Assembly (NCBI GenBank): GCA_038380435.1
Contig: JAWZYU010000011.1
Location: 77,063,501-77,127,500, forward strand
Length of the DNA: 64,000 bases
Direction: 5' to 3'
Source: Ryuthela nishihirai
Taxonomy: Eukaryota; Arthropoda; Arachnida; Araneae; Heptathelidae
Part shown: piece after piece, positions 34,222 through 46,640 of the stretch
Layout: each line of letters opens with the position of its first letter
Numbering within the stretch: the stretch's first letter is position 1
Made by a program: the position numbers and the translations under genes
The notes under the pieces: generated by a model
What the model was told of the DNA's origin: nothing
Databases searched by the model: none
Seen by the model: only the letters and a program-made list of their open reading frames with translations

Positions 34222-37200
34222 AGAGTAATTTCAAACTATCATCATCATCATCATAATCATCATCATCATCCTCAAGCAGCCATGGGCTACGGAGGTCCAA
34301 CCAGACCGTGCAATTTAGTTCTCCAAGCAAGTCTGTCCTGAGCTACATCTACTGCATCTGGCCACTGCACACCAATTCTAACAAGGTCCTGTTTGACATT
34401 GTCTGCCCACCGCATCCTAGGTCTCCCCTTCTTTCTGAGGCCTTTAGGCACACTGTTCATAACCCTATTCGCCAATCTATAATTATTCATACGGGCAACA
34501 TGGCCAAACCAACGGAGTCTCTCTCTGCACAATATGCTGCTTAAAGGAGGTTGCAAACTCCTTTGCCTAACCGCATCATTAGTTACAAAGTTGAACCACC
34601 TAATGCCCAAGATACTGCGTAAGCATCTAGAATCAAAAGCATCTAGTTTCCTGTTATCTTGTTTACACAGCGTCCAAGTTTCACTACCATAACTAACCCT
34701 AGAAAGAACCAAACTATTATACAGTCTCATTTTAGTCTTTAGGTGTATACGCCTATTTCTCCACACTCTCCATAGATTCTTAAAGTCCCGGCAGCAATCC
34801 CTATTCGTCTGTTAATCTCATGCCGCACATCACCATTATCTGTTACATAGCTCCCAAGATAATTAAACTGTGACACCTGCTCAAGACTGCAACCATTCAG
34901 ATTAACTGAATCACAGCCTGCCTGACCAATTTTCATCACTTTAGTTTTCTCTCTGTTTATAACCAAACCTACTGTACTACCACTCTCATCAACGGCTCGA
35001 ATGAAAGAGTTCATCTCATCAACATCATTTGCCAAACGGGCTAAATCATCAGCATAATCTAAATCAGAAATTTTCCTATCTCCAGCCCATTTAAGGCCAA
35101 AATCTTTCCCTTGAAGTGAATTTCGCATAACATAATCAATAACCAAGCTAAAGAGAAAAGGAGACAAAATGCACCCTTGTCGAACACCAGAAATAATGCT
35201 AAACCAATTGCTACAAGCCTTACCAACTCTCACACACGACTCAGTGTTATTATAGAGAGCTTTCATTATGTTAACTAACTTGTCTGGTATACCATATGAT
35301 TTCACAATCAACCACAAATTATGACGATCAACAGAGTCGAAAGCCTTTTTGAAATCAACAAAGCTAGCAACCAAAGGTTTCTGAAACTCTAACCATTTCT
35401 CAAGAATCTGCCTAAGTGAAAATATCTGATCCACACGTCCCCTACCACTTCTGAATCCACATTACACATCACGCAATTGACTGTCAACCAGATTCTTAAT
35501 TCTATTAAGCACAATCATGGAAAGAACTTTACCTGGAACAGAGAGTAGGCTGATACCCCTATAGTTATCACAAGAACTGCGATCACCTTTTTTGAAAATA
35601 GGGATAACAATAGCTCTGGTAAAATCCTTAGGAACCATGCCTTTATCATAAAAGATATTCAGAATTTCAGTCATCCAAGTGGTAACCGAAACATTCCCAG
35701 CTCTAAGCATTTCGGTAGTAATTTCATCTACCCTTGGGGATTTATGTAGTTTAAGTTTAGAAACAGCCAAAATAACTTCAGATTGTGTTATAGGGCCAAC
35801 ATTAAAGCCACCAATGCATCTGTCATCATTGCAAACAATGGGAATAGAACTAACCGCATTGTTTAGAATATCACTGAAATGCTCAGCCCACCTAGCCATG
35901 ACAGAATCCTCACCACCTATAACCTTACCTTGTTTATCCTTCAATCCCTGTATACCTGTCCATTTTCTACCACACAAAACATTAACTATCTGGTACAGCT
36001 CTCTGCTGTTGTGCTGTCTAACTGCTTCCTCGGCTTTGTCAGCCAAGCCATCAAGCCAAAGATTCTTATCAGCAGCTAACTGATCTTTTACACGTTTAAG
36101 TTCTCTGTAATGCTTTCTATTAGGACTAGTAGGGTATTGATTAAAGACATTCCTGCAGTTCCTTCTTTCCGAAATAAGCTCAAGTGCCTTATCACTCAGA
36201 TAATTCTGCCTCTTCTGCTCCTTTTTTCCTAAAAGAGTACTGTTAGTGTCCAAAAAAGCCTGTTTAAAATGATCCCATTCTTCCTCAACTTCAGTAGTAA
36301 GCAAACCATGAGTGTCATAATGACTAAGTAACCTATCATGGTAAGCTTTGGCTATAACTGGATCTTTCAGAGCTTCAGTATTAAAAGTAAATTTTTTAAC
36401 CCTAGCACAACACTTTTTAAGTTTAAGTTGCAACACACTTTTAACAAGTTAATGGTCAGATCCAATTTCAGCTCCCCTATATGCCCTGGTATTCCTAACA
36501 GAACTAGCCCATTTGCTGTTAATTAATATGTAATCAATCATATTCTTATGCAGCCCATCAGGTGAAACCCATGAGTACTTATGTATGTCACGGTGTTTGT
36601 AATAAGTGTTAGTTATTCTGAATCCATTGCGTTTACTTACCTGTAGGAGACGTTGCCCATTGCGATTGCAGCTACCAATATCAAAAGGGCCTATTACTCC
36701 TCCCCAAAGGTCAGAGTCAGTACCAACTTTGGCATTGAAGTCACCAAGAACAAAGGTAATATCTCCTTTCTTGACAGAATTCAAAATATCCTGAAGTTGT
36801 TCATAAAACCTATCCTTCTCATCCTCATCGGCATCCTCAGTGGGGGCATGACAGCAGATAACATTCAGGTCTTTAACGCTTGTCTGAAATTTTGCTGTAA
36901 GAAACCTTTCATTAATGCACTCATATCCTAGAAGAGCATCGCTAGCGTGTCTGCTGAGAAGCAGACCCACGCCTTGGTGATGCTTATTGTTGTCCCTCCC
37001 TGAAAAGAGAAATTTAAGATTATTTTTAAGAATCTGACCTTTATCTGTCCATCTGGTCTCTTGCAAGCCGAGAATATCTAAATTATAATGGTGGATTTCT
37101 TGTGTGAGGACATCAAGAGAAAAAGCTCTGTGCAGAGTCCTCACATTCCAACTACCTATGGAGAGAAAATGGTTAGTGGGATGTTTAAAGAAACTATGTT

Positions 37201-37605
37201 TATTGAGAGAGGGAATGCCGACAATATCAAACAGCCCCCTAATCGCAGACATGGGGCAAAGACCCGTTCCCCCACTACTAAAGGCTGAAGCCATCAACAC
37301 TGGAAGATTTCCTCCAACGTAGAATTTGACGATGCCAATAGAAGCAAAGAGTTCAGGTGCCTGCGATGACTTCTGCTCAGGATTATCCACCAGCTGATAA
37401 ACATATCCTGTGAATCTATTCACTTGGGGCTGTCAACCCACAAACAAACAGAAAACACAGCGGAAGATTTTCCCTCCACAGAAGCCCACCAGTGCAGCAA
37501 AATCAGGATCCATAATCAAGCTCAGAGCCATATATCTGTCCAGTCCAGTAGGTTTATATGGTCAGCACCAGGACCCTGTGTGGTTGACCACTCCTCAGCA
37601 GGGTA
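34222..37605 (-). mobile_element. Nearly full-length APE-type non-LTR retrotransposon
   Basis: The coding region (endonuclease then reverse transcriptase) runs right to left. The 3' end on the minus strand is an (ATG)n-like microsatellite, seen here as ATC repeats at 34222-34272, as in RTE/CR1-type LINEs. The probable 5' end is near 37605, where a non-coding leader starts around 'ctgctgaggagtggtcaacc' (minus strand). I saw no target duplication, and the clade is not certain. Confidence 0.85.
34287..37423 (-). pseudogene. LINE endonuclease-reverse transcriptase, lightly damaged
   Basis: The apurinic-like endonuclease domain (36449-37423) shows SIGSWNVRTL, ILGLQETRW, VLGDFNAKVG and EIGSDH. The next part (35462-36436) leads into the RT fingers with AIVIPIFKKGDRSSCDNYRG. 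The palm (34739-35434) has ASFVDFKKAFDSVDR, SGVRQGCILSPFLF and the catalytic SDLDYADD. The C-terminal tail (34287-34766) includes RVSYGSETWTL, RLRWFGHVARM and KKGRPRMRWADNV. Only three lesions separate it from one frame: an in-frame stop at 36449, another at 35462, and a frameshift near 34785. About 1,045 codons in all, the usual size for a single-ORF LINE of this kind. It is antisense to the host gene. Confidence 0.9.
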
Positions 37606-38039
37606 GAAAAAAAAAGTTAAAACATTTAGTTCACTACTTTAATACTAGTGCACCTATATTTGATCAAAATCTAATATAAAAAGGGCAGTTAAATTTTACT
37701 TTGCAGTAATTAGACTTCTCTGTTAGCGTAATAAGCATAAAATCATGATAAGTGAAAATGAGTTGAGCGTTTTTTTTTTTTGGAAATTGCAACGTTCTGA
37801 TTTTATGAGGCGAAAAACAAGAGGACAAAGAGTTTTAAATTCTCTGTTGAGTTGTAAGGTCGCTCCTGACATGTAAATTAGCTTCATAACTTCTCTGTAT
37901 CCATTAACGGGTTTATTTAGTGACCTGCATCTTCTGCCACAGCAACAAATTCATTATAACGGGACATTAAACCACATCAATAAAGATCATGGTGGGAATG
38001 GAGTGGGACGCTAGAGGACTGCGTTCCGTTAGTTCCAAA

Positions 38040-38480
38040 GATAAAATAAAGGACACCGTGGGGTCTGATGAGAACAGGTACAGCATGGCAGACTGCATGT
38101 AGTCTAATAAATGCTACCAATAGCCCAGATCTGTACACGTCAATCCATATGCACCAGTGGTTCTAATTCGAATCAGCAAAACATGATGTCACCAGCCTGG
38201 ACCATGGTCACACTGTACAAAGGGCCCATTGACTTGTGTTGTCTGCACCTTACACGAAACCGACCATCTGCGTGGCGAAGCAAAATTTTCAGATCGTTAG
38301 ACCAACACAATTCTTCCATTCCTCGAGACCACAGCAGGTGATGCTGACCTTCATGGAAGGAGTGGATATCTTGTGGCATTTCGTCTCCAGAAATTGTTAC
38401 TTGCGAGATGGCGGTTCATCGCCATGTGGGATTATTCCACCTGAAGAGCTTCCCACATGTTTTTGCAGAAACTTGTTATC
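38040..38480 (-). pseudogene. Tc1-like transposase fragment
   Basis: The minus strand reads KILLRHADGRFRVRCRQHKS, then GPLYSVTMVQAGDIM, matching the region after the first catalytic Asp of Tc1 transposases (the DES motif is degraded to WSND). Neither end nor the second and third catalytic residues survive. Confidence 0.7.
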
Positions 38481-38612
38481 AGCTCTATGCTAAGAGAAAG
38501 CAGGTTGGATTGGGTTGTTTACCTTGAGTTGGGTTGTTTAACCATTTGAACATTTAAATTAATATCTCAAATTATCTGTACCATGGCTTTAATGTAACCC
38601 CCCTCATGGAAT
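38475..38612. repeat. Dispersed repeat with SINE-A tail motifs, inverted copy at 40378-40505
   Basis: 'agctctatgctaagagaaag' (38481) continues through 'gggttgttta', 'catttaaattaatatctcaa' and 'taacccccct'. The 40.4-kb copy carries the same blocks on the other strand with about 88% agreement by eye. Confidence 0.75.
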
Positions 38613-39239
38613 AATTTATATAATAATAACAATAATAACAATACCTGTGAGTATGACCACTGCGACCTATCATTGTGTGCATAGGAGGAGATGCACCCTT
38701 AAGTCCCCATGAGCATCTCCTTTGTGTGCTCCTGAACACTTTCACAGGAGGGAGGTGACTTCTCCTCTTTGGTCCCATTTTGTGAACACCTTAACCACTG
38801 TAGGCCTGTTCGAGCAGCCACTAGGAAAAAAACTCTATTCTTAACGCTTGGCAACAAATACTCTCTATCTAAAAGCCAAAGCATACATTTCTAAGGAGTA
38901 ATGTTCGAAAGAAAACTACGTTTTTAAGGAATCAAAACAATAACTAAATAAAATTATATATTTTAATTAGTACAAGGAATTGGTAAAACCGATTAGTTAT
39001 GTACCTAAAATGTCTGGTCAAAAAACTGGAAGAAATGAGCCAGCTTCAGTATATCGATTATTTGTTTTATGAGTCAAAAATTCTTTTGCAATGAGCCACG
39101 GATTCGATCGCCTGATCCAAAGTTTCCTGAAAATTCAAAAGAAATAATTAACTAAAAGGTTTAAGCTGCATTTTATCTGCTTAAAAAGTCTAGTAAAACA
39201 GAAAAATGAAAAATCATCGTAATAAAATCATCATAATAA

Positions 39240-39480
39240 AAAATTTCTTAAAACAATTAATAATATGGGTAGAAAGGTAATCGTAATAATTTATTATTTT
39301 CATACTTAACGTCAACAAAGGGTTAGGATAAACAATGTCACTAGTAAATTGTTACTATAGGCATTCCATAGAGATCTGTTCTAGGACAGATTTTAATTGC
39401 TTTTTGAATAGTATTTCTGAAGTTGATTTTTTGGTGATCTGTTTGCATTTGCGACGATACTGTTCTGCTGTTTTTAGAAC
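39240..39480 (+). pseudogene. Reverse transcriptase fragment (LINE)
   Basis: The plus strand near 39360-39480 reads GIP-RSVLGQILI and, after a frame change, CDDTVLLF, the remains of the GxPQGSxLGP and FADD motifs of jockey/CR1-type reverse transcriptases. An inverted, better-preserved copy lies at 41100-41345. Confidence 0.65.
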
Positions 39481-39521
39481 AAGCCTTTATCAAACCAAAT
39501 TAAACGACCTTTCCTTACCAA

Positions 39522-39571
39522 TCTTTAAACGAGAACAAGCCTTTATCAAAAGGCTTGTTCTCGTTTAAAGA
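39522..39571. repeat. Perfect 22-bp stem, 6-nt loop hairpin
   Basis: 'tctttaaacgagaacaagcc' + 'tt' (39522-39543), loop 'tatcaa', then the exact complement (39550-39571). 'aacaagcctttatcaaa' also occurs just upstream at about 39479-39495, suggesting a templated duplication. Confidence 0.85.
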
Positions 39572-39985
39572 ATACCTAATGATGTTCTGTCTCTGATAAA
39601 GGAATCTTGTTTACAGATGAAGTTTTAAAATACAATTTAATTCTAATTAAATAAATATATAATATATATAATTAAATAAGAATCCAAAAGAACATCAAAT
39701 CAGTTCAGCATCTTCCACACCAAAGAACTAGATAAATAGCTGTTTTTAAATAGAAATTATAAAAATTTTTGCTAGAGACTCAACTGATTGAATATCCTAG
39801 GTCCAATGTACATGAAATACCGTTTAAATTTAGTTTTGATTTACTGGTATTTTTTTTATATGAAATGACGATGGGAATTTCGAAAAGCGTTATTTAAAAC
39901 CCTAAACATATGAAATTTCCTCAATTCTAGAATCTCCCAAGTCGAGAAACAGAGGTGCAGAACAAGAACACCTGTTTTCTCTTCG

Positions 39986-40340
39986 AACTGGGTCTCTCAG
40001 TCGGTAGCACGCCAGACTCGTATTCTAAGGTTCCCAGTTGAAGTCCCACCTGGGTCAGTTTTTATATCCGCAAAGCTCCCAGCCCTGCCCTCGATCAGCA
40101 GAGGACACAGATGGGCTTGGAAAGACTGCCGTCCATCCGATAGGACATTAAACCGTTGCTCCGTGGGCGGAAGAGCCATACCCTGTGCACGCTAAAGAAT
40201 ATACTGGATGGTATTGACGGGAGGTTACCATCTGTTTCCTAAGAGCTGCCCAGTGGGTCCCAACCTTCTCTGAGCCCTTGGGGTCCTTGTGACCTCGCCA
40301 TTTAGCCCATTGTGTGCCAAAAAGTGCCTCTCGCAAGTAT
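39986..40340 (+). repeat. SINE-A, degenerate
   Basis: Sense copy. The head 'tctctcagtcggtagcacgc' and a mutated B box ('agttgaagtcc') precede the family body; it ends near 'gtgtgccaaaaagtgcctct' without the CAACCC tail. Confidence 0.8.
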
Positions 40341-40377
40341 TGTTATTATTATTATTAGTATACAATTTTTTCCTTAC

Positions 40378-40505
40378 AGGGGGTTACAATAAATCCAAGG
40401 TACAGGTAATTTTAGATATTAATTTAAATGTTTAAGTGGCTAAACAACCCAAGGTAAAACATTCCAACCCAACCCGCTTTCTCTTAGCATAGAGCTGAGA
40501 ATAAT
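40378..40505. repeat. Inverted copy of the 38475-38612 repeat
   Basis: Complement of the 38.5-kb unit, from 'ggttacaataaatccaagg' to 'gctttctcttagcatagag'. Confidence 0.75.
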
Positions 40506-41099
40506 TTTATGCAAAAAAACATTTGTCACTTCATTTGTTTGTGTTTCGTTTTAACAAGAATCTCCCGAGACTGCGAGAGTATTGTGAAAATGAACCAAAA
40601 GCTCATTAATTGATTATCAAAGTTAGCCTTTGCGTTTCCACTCTGTCTCTTTCGCTATGATACGAGTATCAATTGTCAAGCCTCTTCTCAGGATGTTGGA
40701 TGAGTTTCAGGCTCTATGAGATATAAAACGATTTGGTAACAAAAGAACTTTATCCAGATTCAAATTCAACTAAAAAATTCAACTAAATAAATGAATATTT
40801 GCTAAACCGATATATTCTCTAAGAACAAAACATTACTGCATGTTTTAACTCATTCACAAGATAAGGAAAATTATTTCCCCTTGTTAAATGACTGTCAACA
40901 AATACACTAACACATTTTACCTTTTGGATCATTTTGGATTTCGATAAAATTACTGTTTTAATGTCTTAGAAGAATACAAGGACTGAAGCACAAAAACTGC
41001 AATTAACAACTGCTTAATTTTCTGATTTAATTTTTCCAGTATTAAAGAAATTTTGGTCCTTTTTAAGCAGTTGTTCAATAATGCATATCTTTGATAATA

Positions 41100-41345
41100 T
41101 ACACAAATCAGTGGCGTAAGAACAGTAGAACAATATCGTCAGCAAATGCAAACAGGTCACCAAAAAACTTTAGAAATACCATTCAAAAATCAATTAAAAT
41201 TGGTCCTAGAATATATCCCTATGGAATGCCTATAGCAAGAATTTACTAGCGAAATTGTTTATCCTAACCCTTTGTTGACTTTAGTTAAGTATGAAAATAA
41301 TAAATTATTACGATTACCTTTCTACCCATACTATTAACTTTTTAA
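41100..41345 (-). pseudogene. Reverse transcriptase fragment (LINE), inverted to 39240-39480
   Basis: The minus strand reads GIP-GYILGPILIDF and then FGDLFAFADDIVL, the RT motif B region and the catalytic FADD box. A stop replaces the conserved Gln in GIPQG. Flanking phrases ('taacccttt', 'gattacctttctacccata') also occur, inverted, at 39270-39330. Confidence 0.72.
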
Positions 41346-43395
41346 CAAAATCTCATGAACAACCAAATAGAATATTTTTAACTCCAAAACTAGAGTCAGA
41401 ACTTTATATATTATGTTATAAACGTTATTAGTTAAATACACCGAAGGTGGAAAACGCACTTTTTTTTTACGAAATGGAAAAATGATGTAATATTCGTTAC
41501 GTATTCAAACAAATCAATGTTTTGTTTTTTTAATCTTCCAATCACAATTTTAATATCTGAAAGTACAAGTAAGATAGAGCTTTGACTATAATTTTACATG
41601 TCTCTGGATCTCCAGATCTCCTCATGTCTCATTCCAGATCTCTGGTGCAATTCATGCTTCAGAGCACGCGATCCGCTTAGGACTGTTCCTCTAAATATTG
41701 AAGTAGATAGCCAAAGCATATATGACAAAGCATGGACAATAGTAATTTCAAAAGAAGTCTGCTGTAATTACACTATGACAAAATAAGAGATAAAATGTTC
41801 ACGCAAGAACTAACCCCTATTAGTATCCGCAAAAAGAAAGAAGATGTATCTTTCAAATATTTCATAAGTGGTCCACAGATTAGCCTGTTTGTCAGGATCA
41901 CTGGAACTTTTACTTTATCACTCTGAATAATGTTTCTTCAATTACTGTAACTAGATATCTCGCAAAAGCTTAATCTGCAAATGGACAGTGGTGAGCCAAG
42001 TTAATTTCGAAGTTACAAACGTTAAACACTATCAGCATCTTTCCTCATCCTGAATTTTGTATATCCAGGATCTTGGCTGGAACATCAGGGAAAGATATCA
42101 TTAGAGCAGATGGGAACTCTTACTTGAAAATCCAGCCTAGACGAAAGTCAGGAACAAAACATTTCCTTCAACTGCTCCACATGTGAAGGTAAAAAAAAAA
42201 CCCAGAGGATATTCACTAGAATAGTCTTGTCGTAAAACAACGATCCAGTTGGCGATGTCCCACTCAGTCTCAGCTCTTGTAACCTTTTGAAAATATCCCA
42301 ATTTAGAGAGCAAATATGAAACATCTTTTTAACGTCGAAAACGAAGCAATATAGTCAAGTAAGTTAGTTTCTGCGCACGTCTTGTTTATTGAAATGACTG
42401 GGCTGGGAACTGCATTAAGGCCCACAAGTTCTTCTGTGATAATAATCTTGAACAATAGCTACTTATTGTGGTGTAACTACTGCCCTTTATTTCTCATTGC
42501 CTACGTGATGATTATTACGTTTTGATAATTGTTATGATCACTAACACATCGATTTCCTTCTAATTGGTGTGTTCCCGACATCTGGACTCGTCCAAGTGTC
42601 ACGAAAATGTAACAAAAGCAATAATACCACATAAAAAATTTTAATTTTAGCATATTTTTTATTATGATTTTATTGTTGTTGTTGTTGTTTTGTCAAATAT
42701 TGAGCTTAATATGCGTTTTTGTTCAAATAAATTCAATTTTATGATATTGAATAAAACAAAAAAAAGACTTTTAACCACAGGTATGTAGCGGTAAATAGAC
42801 TATTTCAGAAGTGTGTCGTTAAGAGAAAAGGTTGAAAAACACTTTCTAATAACAACTTCACCTAGAATCCCATATGCTTTCAGCTCAAGTTTCATATTTA
42901 CTGATCTACGCAAGAGTTGATTTGCTGATTTAGAGATCAGATCGACTGATCCATTTTTATATCTTTTAAATTCTGTCTCAAAACTTGGTCATGGTTTTTA
43001 GAGTTCCCATTTCAAATTCTTGACTTAAAAATTCCTTTTCCACGGTCGTAACGAACCTTCTATGTTATCGTTTCTACTTCTAAGTATATCAGGAATATTA
43101 CCAATTGAATAATCCTTACTGTTATCCCGACTGATGTGCTTGCTGAGGCAATCCTTGAAATGTAGAAAGTTATCGCCTTTCTCGCACTTCGGAATAACCT
43201 ATTATGCTCATAAGCTTCTGCAGGATAAATTTTCGCTTTACACTATTAATTTTTATAGATATTTTAGTTATCAGAATGTATAGCGAAATAATTTTAGGAG
43301 GAATTTAAGAAACATATATTTAATTCGTTAAAAACTATTTTTCCGAGTGATTACATTTATTGAATTTAAATCTCTGATCTATTTTTCTTTTACAG

Positions 43396-43501
43396 ACATC
43401 TTCAAAGGATCTCAAGAAGATGCTCCTCCTCCTGCTCCATTACACTCTCAGCCTTGGACGCAGAGACGAATCGGCTCTTCCACTTCATCCACTGAGCCGA
43501 G
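43396..43501 (+). CDS. ADAMTSL1/3: ADAMTS-like 1/3 exon d: Pro/Ser-rich linker
   Basis: A short exon between acceptor 'cttttacag' and donor GTAAAA. It enters in phase 1 and leaves in phase 2, exactly fitting exons c and e. It encodes DIFKGSQEDAPPPAPLHSQP, WTQRRIGSSTSSTEP and half a codon. No cysteines or domain. In ADAMTS-like 1/3 a low-complexity linker lies at this place and its final EPS leads into the next TSR, as seen here. Called from splice signals, phase agreement and position rather than strong sequence conservation. Confidence 0.82.
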
Positions 43502-44816
43502 GTAAAAACAGAGATATCAGATGGCAAAGGCAAACTAAGAAACTGAATTAGTGATGTTGCTGCAAAATGCATTGTCTTCCTATTGGCTTCGATGTCTTCA
43601 AACAAAGTCGATCACAAAATGCTGTAGTTCAAAAAACCAATAACAATTATAAGTAGGAATGCTATTTCTGCAATATGCGATAAAACACTAAGTTGGTCAA
43701 ATACAACTAAAAAAAGGATGTAAGGTGCGAAATAGAAAATAACACCTTGTATTATATCTTATTTTTTTTGCCATATTTGCTTTGTTTTTTACCCAGAAAA
43801 ATGCTGCAAAAAAAGAGCTTTTAGGAGACAATTCCTTTTGCAGGTGGAGGTTTGAAGTCTTGAAATCGTAAAAATACCTAAATATGAAACTTGAGCTGAA
43901 GGCATATGGGATTCTAGGCGAAAGTAAGAATTTTCGGGGCGCTATTTTCATCTGTAAGTTCGGAGATTAACGACTATGCCGTAAACGCAAAGTCGCACGT
44001 GGAAACATTGGGCAACACAGCAACATATCGAGTTGAAGAAGAAAATAACGTACCTTGTAAGTTCAAAAAAGAATCAAAGCAATTTGGAGGAAAATATTGT
44101 GCTACATTCAAGAAGATATACTGCATATTTGTATTAAAAACTACGAAAACTCTCATGAAAGCTAATATAGTGTTGTAAAGTTACACTGCGGAGCATTAAG
44201 ATACTAGCTAGATTCTTCAATATCTGAAAACTGTGTAGTAGTATAGATTGAAAGGGAGATACCACTTCCCAGATTGGGCGACCGTTAAAAATATCTGGTA
44301 GAGGACTGAATGTTTGCAATTGTTCGATGATGTCACAAAAGTGTACAAGCTGACAGATGTGTACATCGCAAATTCTAACTATTAGGAGATAAAAGTCAGA
44401 AGTCCCATTAACAGTTTTAAAATAAAACCACCAAAGGATTCCCCATATTGTAGAGGTACAATGCGAAAGAGAGATATCACTGGTAAGCCTGTTTAAAAAT
44501 CTCGGGTGATTAATTGCTCAATACTCTAAAATTTTCAACTTCAACGAACACTGAGACAAAAAAACATTTAAGCTATACTCGTTATTCATTTATGAAAAAA
44601 TAAACAATATGCAACGTGCAAATGAATTACCGAACTTTCAGATCCAACTACAGTACGAATATCGAGCAATAGGTATTGAAGAAGCTATCGAGGATGCTGA
44701 TATTTTTTTTTCTGTGGTTGGATCGGGGTTTCCACGATTAGAAGTGATCATTATTTTTCTACATATCCTTTTTCAAATACTGGAGCCAGATTCGGAACAG
44801 AAAATGTTTCACAGCA

Positions 44817-45165
44817 GTTAGGTTGTTTACCTATGAGCTGCAGTTTTTTGCACACAGTGGGCTAAATGGTTAGGTCAGAATGACCCCGAGAGGTCAGAGA
44901 AGGTTGGGGGAAGAGGACCCACTGGACAGCTATTAAGAGACAGATGGTAGCTTCCCGTCAAGGTCATCCAGCGTGTTCTTTAAGTGCATAATGTCTCCGC
45001 ACAGGGTCTATGGTTTAACGTCCCATCCACGTACAGCGGTCTTTCCAATTCCATCTCTGTCCCCTACTGACTAAGGGCAGGGCGAGAAGTTTGCAAAAAT
45101 AAATATCAACGCTAGCCCACATGGGACTCGAACCTGAGAACTGTAGATTAATGGCTTGGTGCACA
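44817..45165 (-). repeat. SINE-A, diverged
   Basis: Antisense copy from 'ttaggttgtttacctatgag' to the B-box complement 'gggactcgaacctgagaa', with the A-box end decayed near 45160. Confidence 0.82.
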
Positions 45166-45559
45166 CCGTCACTGTAGTAGTCATTCAGATAAGGCACAGG
45201 TGGCATTTGCGCTCAAGAAATAAGTATCGTCCTTAACCTTATACAGCAGATGATTCTCAGAAAATTTCGAAAGTCTTGCCAAAAATGCATTCTGTGAGCA
45301 ATGTTGGGCACAGCATTATAATATAGGAGGAACTATCGAGCAAGAAATTTTGATAAAAAAATTGAGCTGTTAGTAAAATAAAAAAACTTTCTTAACGACT
45401 GAAGTAGAAACGTTAACACATTTCTCGATACTGAAATTGCTCCACCCAGAATGACTGAATGGAATCTTCTGAAACTCATGACAGACAGAGATGATCGAAT
45501 GGGTATGACCTGACTTCGTTTACAGCTCAATGCAACGAATTAAACGAATGACGTACAAT

Positions 45560-46640
45560 AAAAATGTACCTCCTTTGTTATGCAGTGAGATCGCCGTGGT
45601 TAGCGATACATTCAGCAACGCGTTGGGGCGTAGAGGCTTAGAGATTTCTAATGGTGTCCTGAGGGATGTCCCACCATATGCAAGTGGCCCCATAGCGCAA
45701 CTCTATTTTGGGCCGGCTGAAGGCGGGCTTTCAGGTGACCCCAAATCATGTTCCGTATATGATCGATAGGAGATAGGTCTCGGGAAATGCATGGCCATGG
45801 AATAGTCTGGATATCCTGGAAATGGCAATACAGTATATGAAATGGGCAAGCATTATCTCAATGGAAGATTTCATTAGGGATACAAGACATAAATGAAGGT
45901 GCTACTGGCCATAGGACGACGGCAACGTATCACTGGGCATTCACATTACCAATGGCAATGCACCAGAGGTAACCACCTTTCATAAATTATGGCTTCCCAA
46001 ATGAAGTCACCTATTAAGCTAGTGGTATGGCGTTCACTGATGAAGTTTGGATAAACACTCTGTCCACTTTGTCTCCAGACATGGATATGATAATCGTCAC
46101 TACTCAGGCAGAACTGCGACTCATCAGTGAAGATCTGTTGACATTCCTTATTTCAGGTAGCTCTAAACTAACAGCAATACAGGAGCCCGACGGTGGTGCG
46201 AAGTCAAAGATAGTCTGCGTAATTCATGCCCTGCATCAGCCACTGTCCTGGCATTGGTCGTGGTCACGATGGGAGCTTTTATAACAGCAGTTACAGATGG
46301 TCTAAGGGTTGATTGCTTTGAGTCTGCTACCGCCTGCCGCAAAATTCGGTGATCCACCAGTGTTGTTGTTCATCTGACAGTGTGACATCTGACAGTCTGA
46401 TATCCCTGTGCGATGACTCTGACTGCCTTCTTTCAGCGACGCGTTGCTCGATTGAATCAGTGATTCAATAATGGAATCGGTGATGTAATTCAGCTTCGGA
46501 GCGCAACAAATGAGAGACCAATGAGAGACGTTGGTGTATCCTGCATATAACCCTGATCTGGTATCTTGTATTTGGCTCAGTCGCTCAGCGTTCATCTGCT
46601 GTGATCTCCTGTAATCAGTGGACAAAAACACGATTTGTTT
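45560..46640 (-). pseudogene. Tc1-like transposase pseudogene
   Basis: In minus-strand order: an HTH/linker region at about 46350-46600 (QQHWWITEFCGRR and nearby); the first Asp in IFTDESQFCLSSDDYHIHVW near 46130; a degraded middle; IPWPCISRDLSPIDHIRNM near 45800 (the WPPxSPDLxPI block, with D in place of E); and a C terminus with TPQRVAECIANHGDL at 45590. Stops and frameshifts are frequent. The family differs from the other Tc1 copies in the window. TIRs not identified. Confidence 0.8.

Larger units (their letters stand above)
34166..43395 (+). other. 9.2-kb intron with LINE, Tc1 and SINE relics
   Basis: Phase 1 intron of the ADAMTS-like gene. Named repeats are listed separately. The stretches 37610-38030, 38615-39240, 40505-41100 and 41350-43395 are AT-rich, with short simple repeats and nothing else I can name. 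Confidence 0.85.

Noticed and set aside
35679..36083. Plus-strand frames within 34.3-37.4 kb
   Set aside because: They are antisense shadows of the LINE endonuclease-reverse transcriptase.
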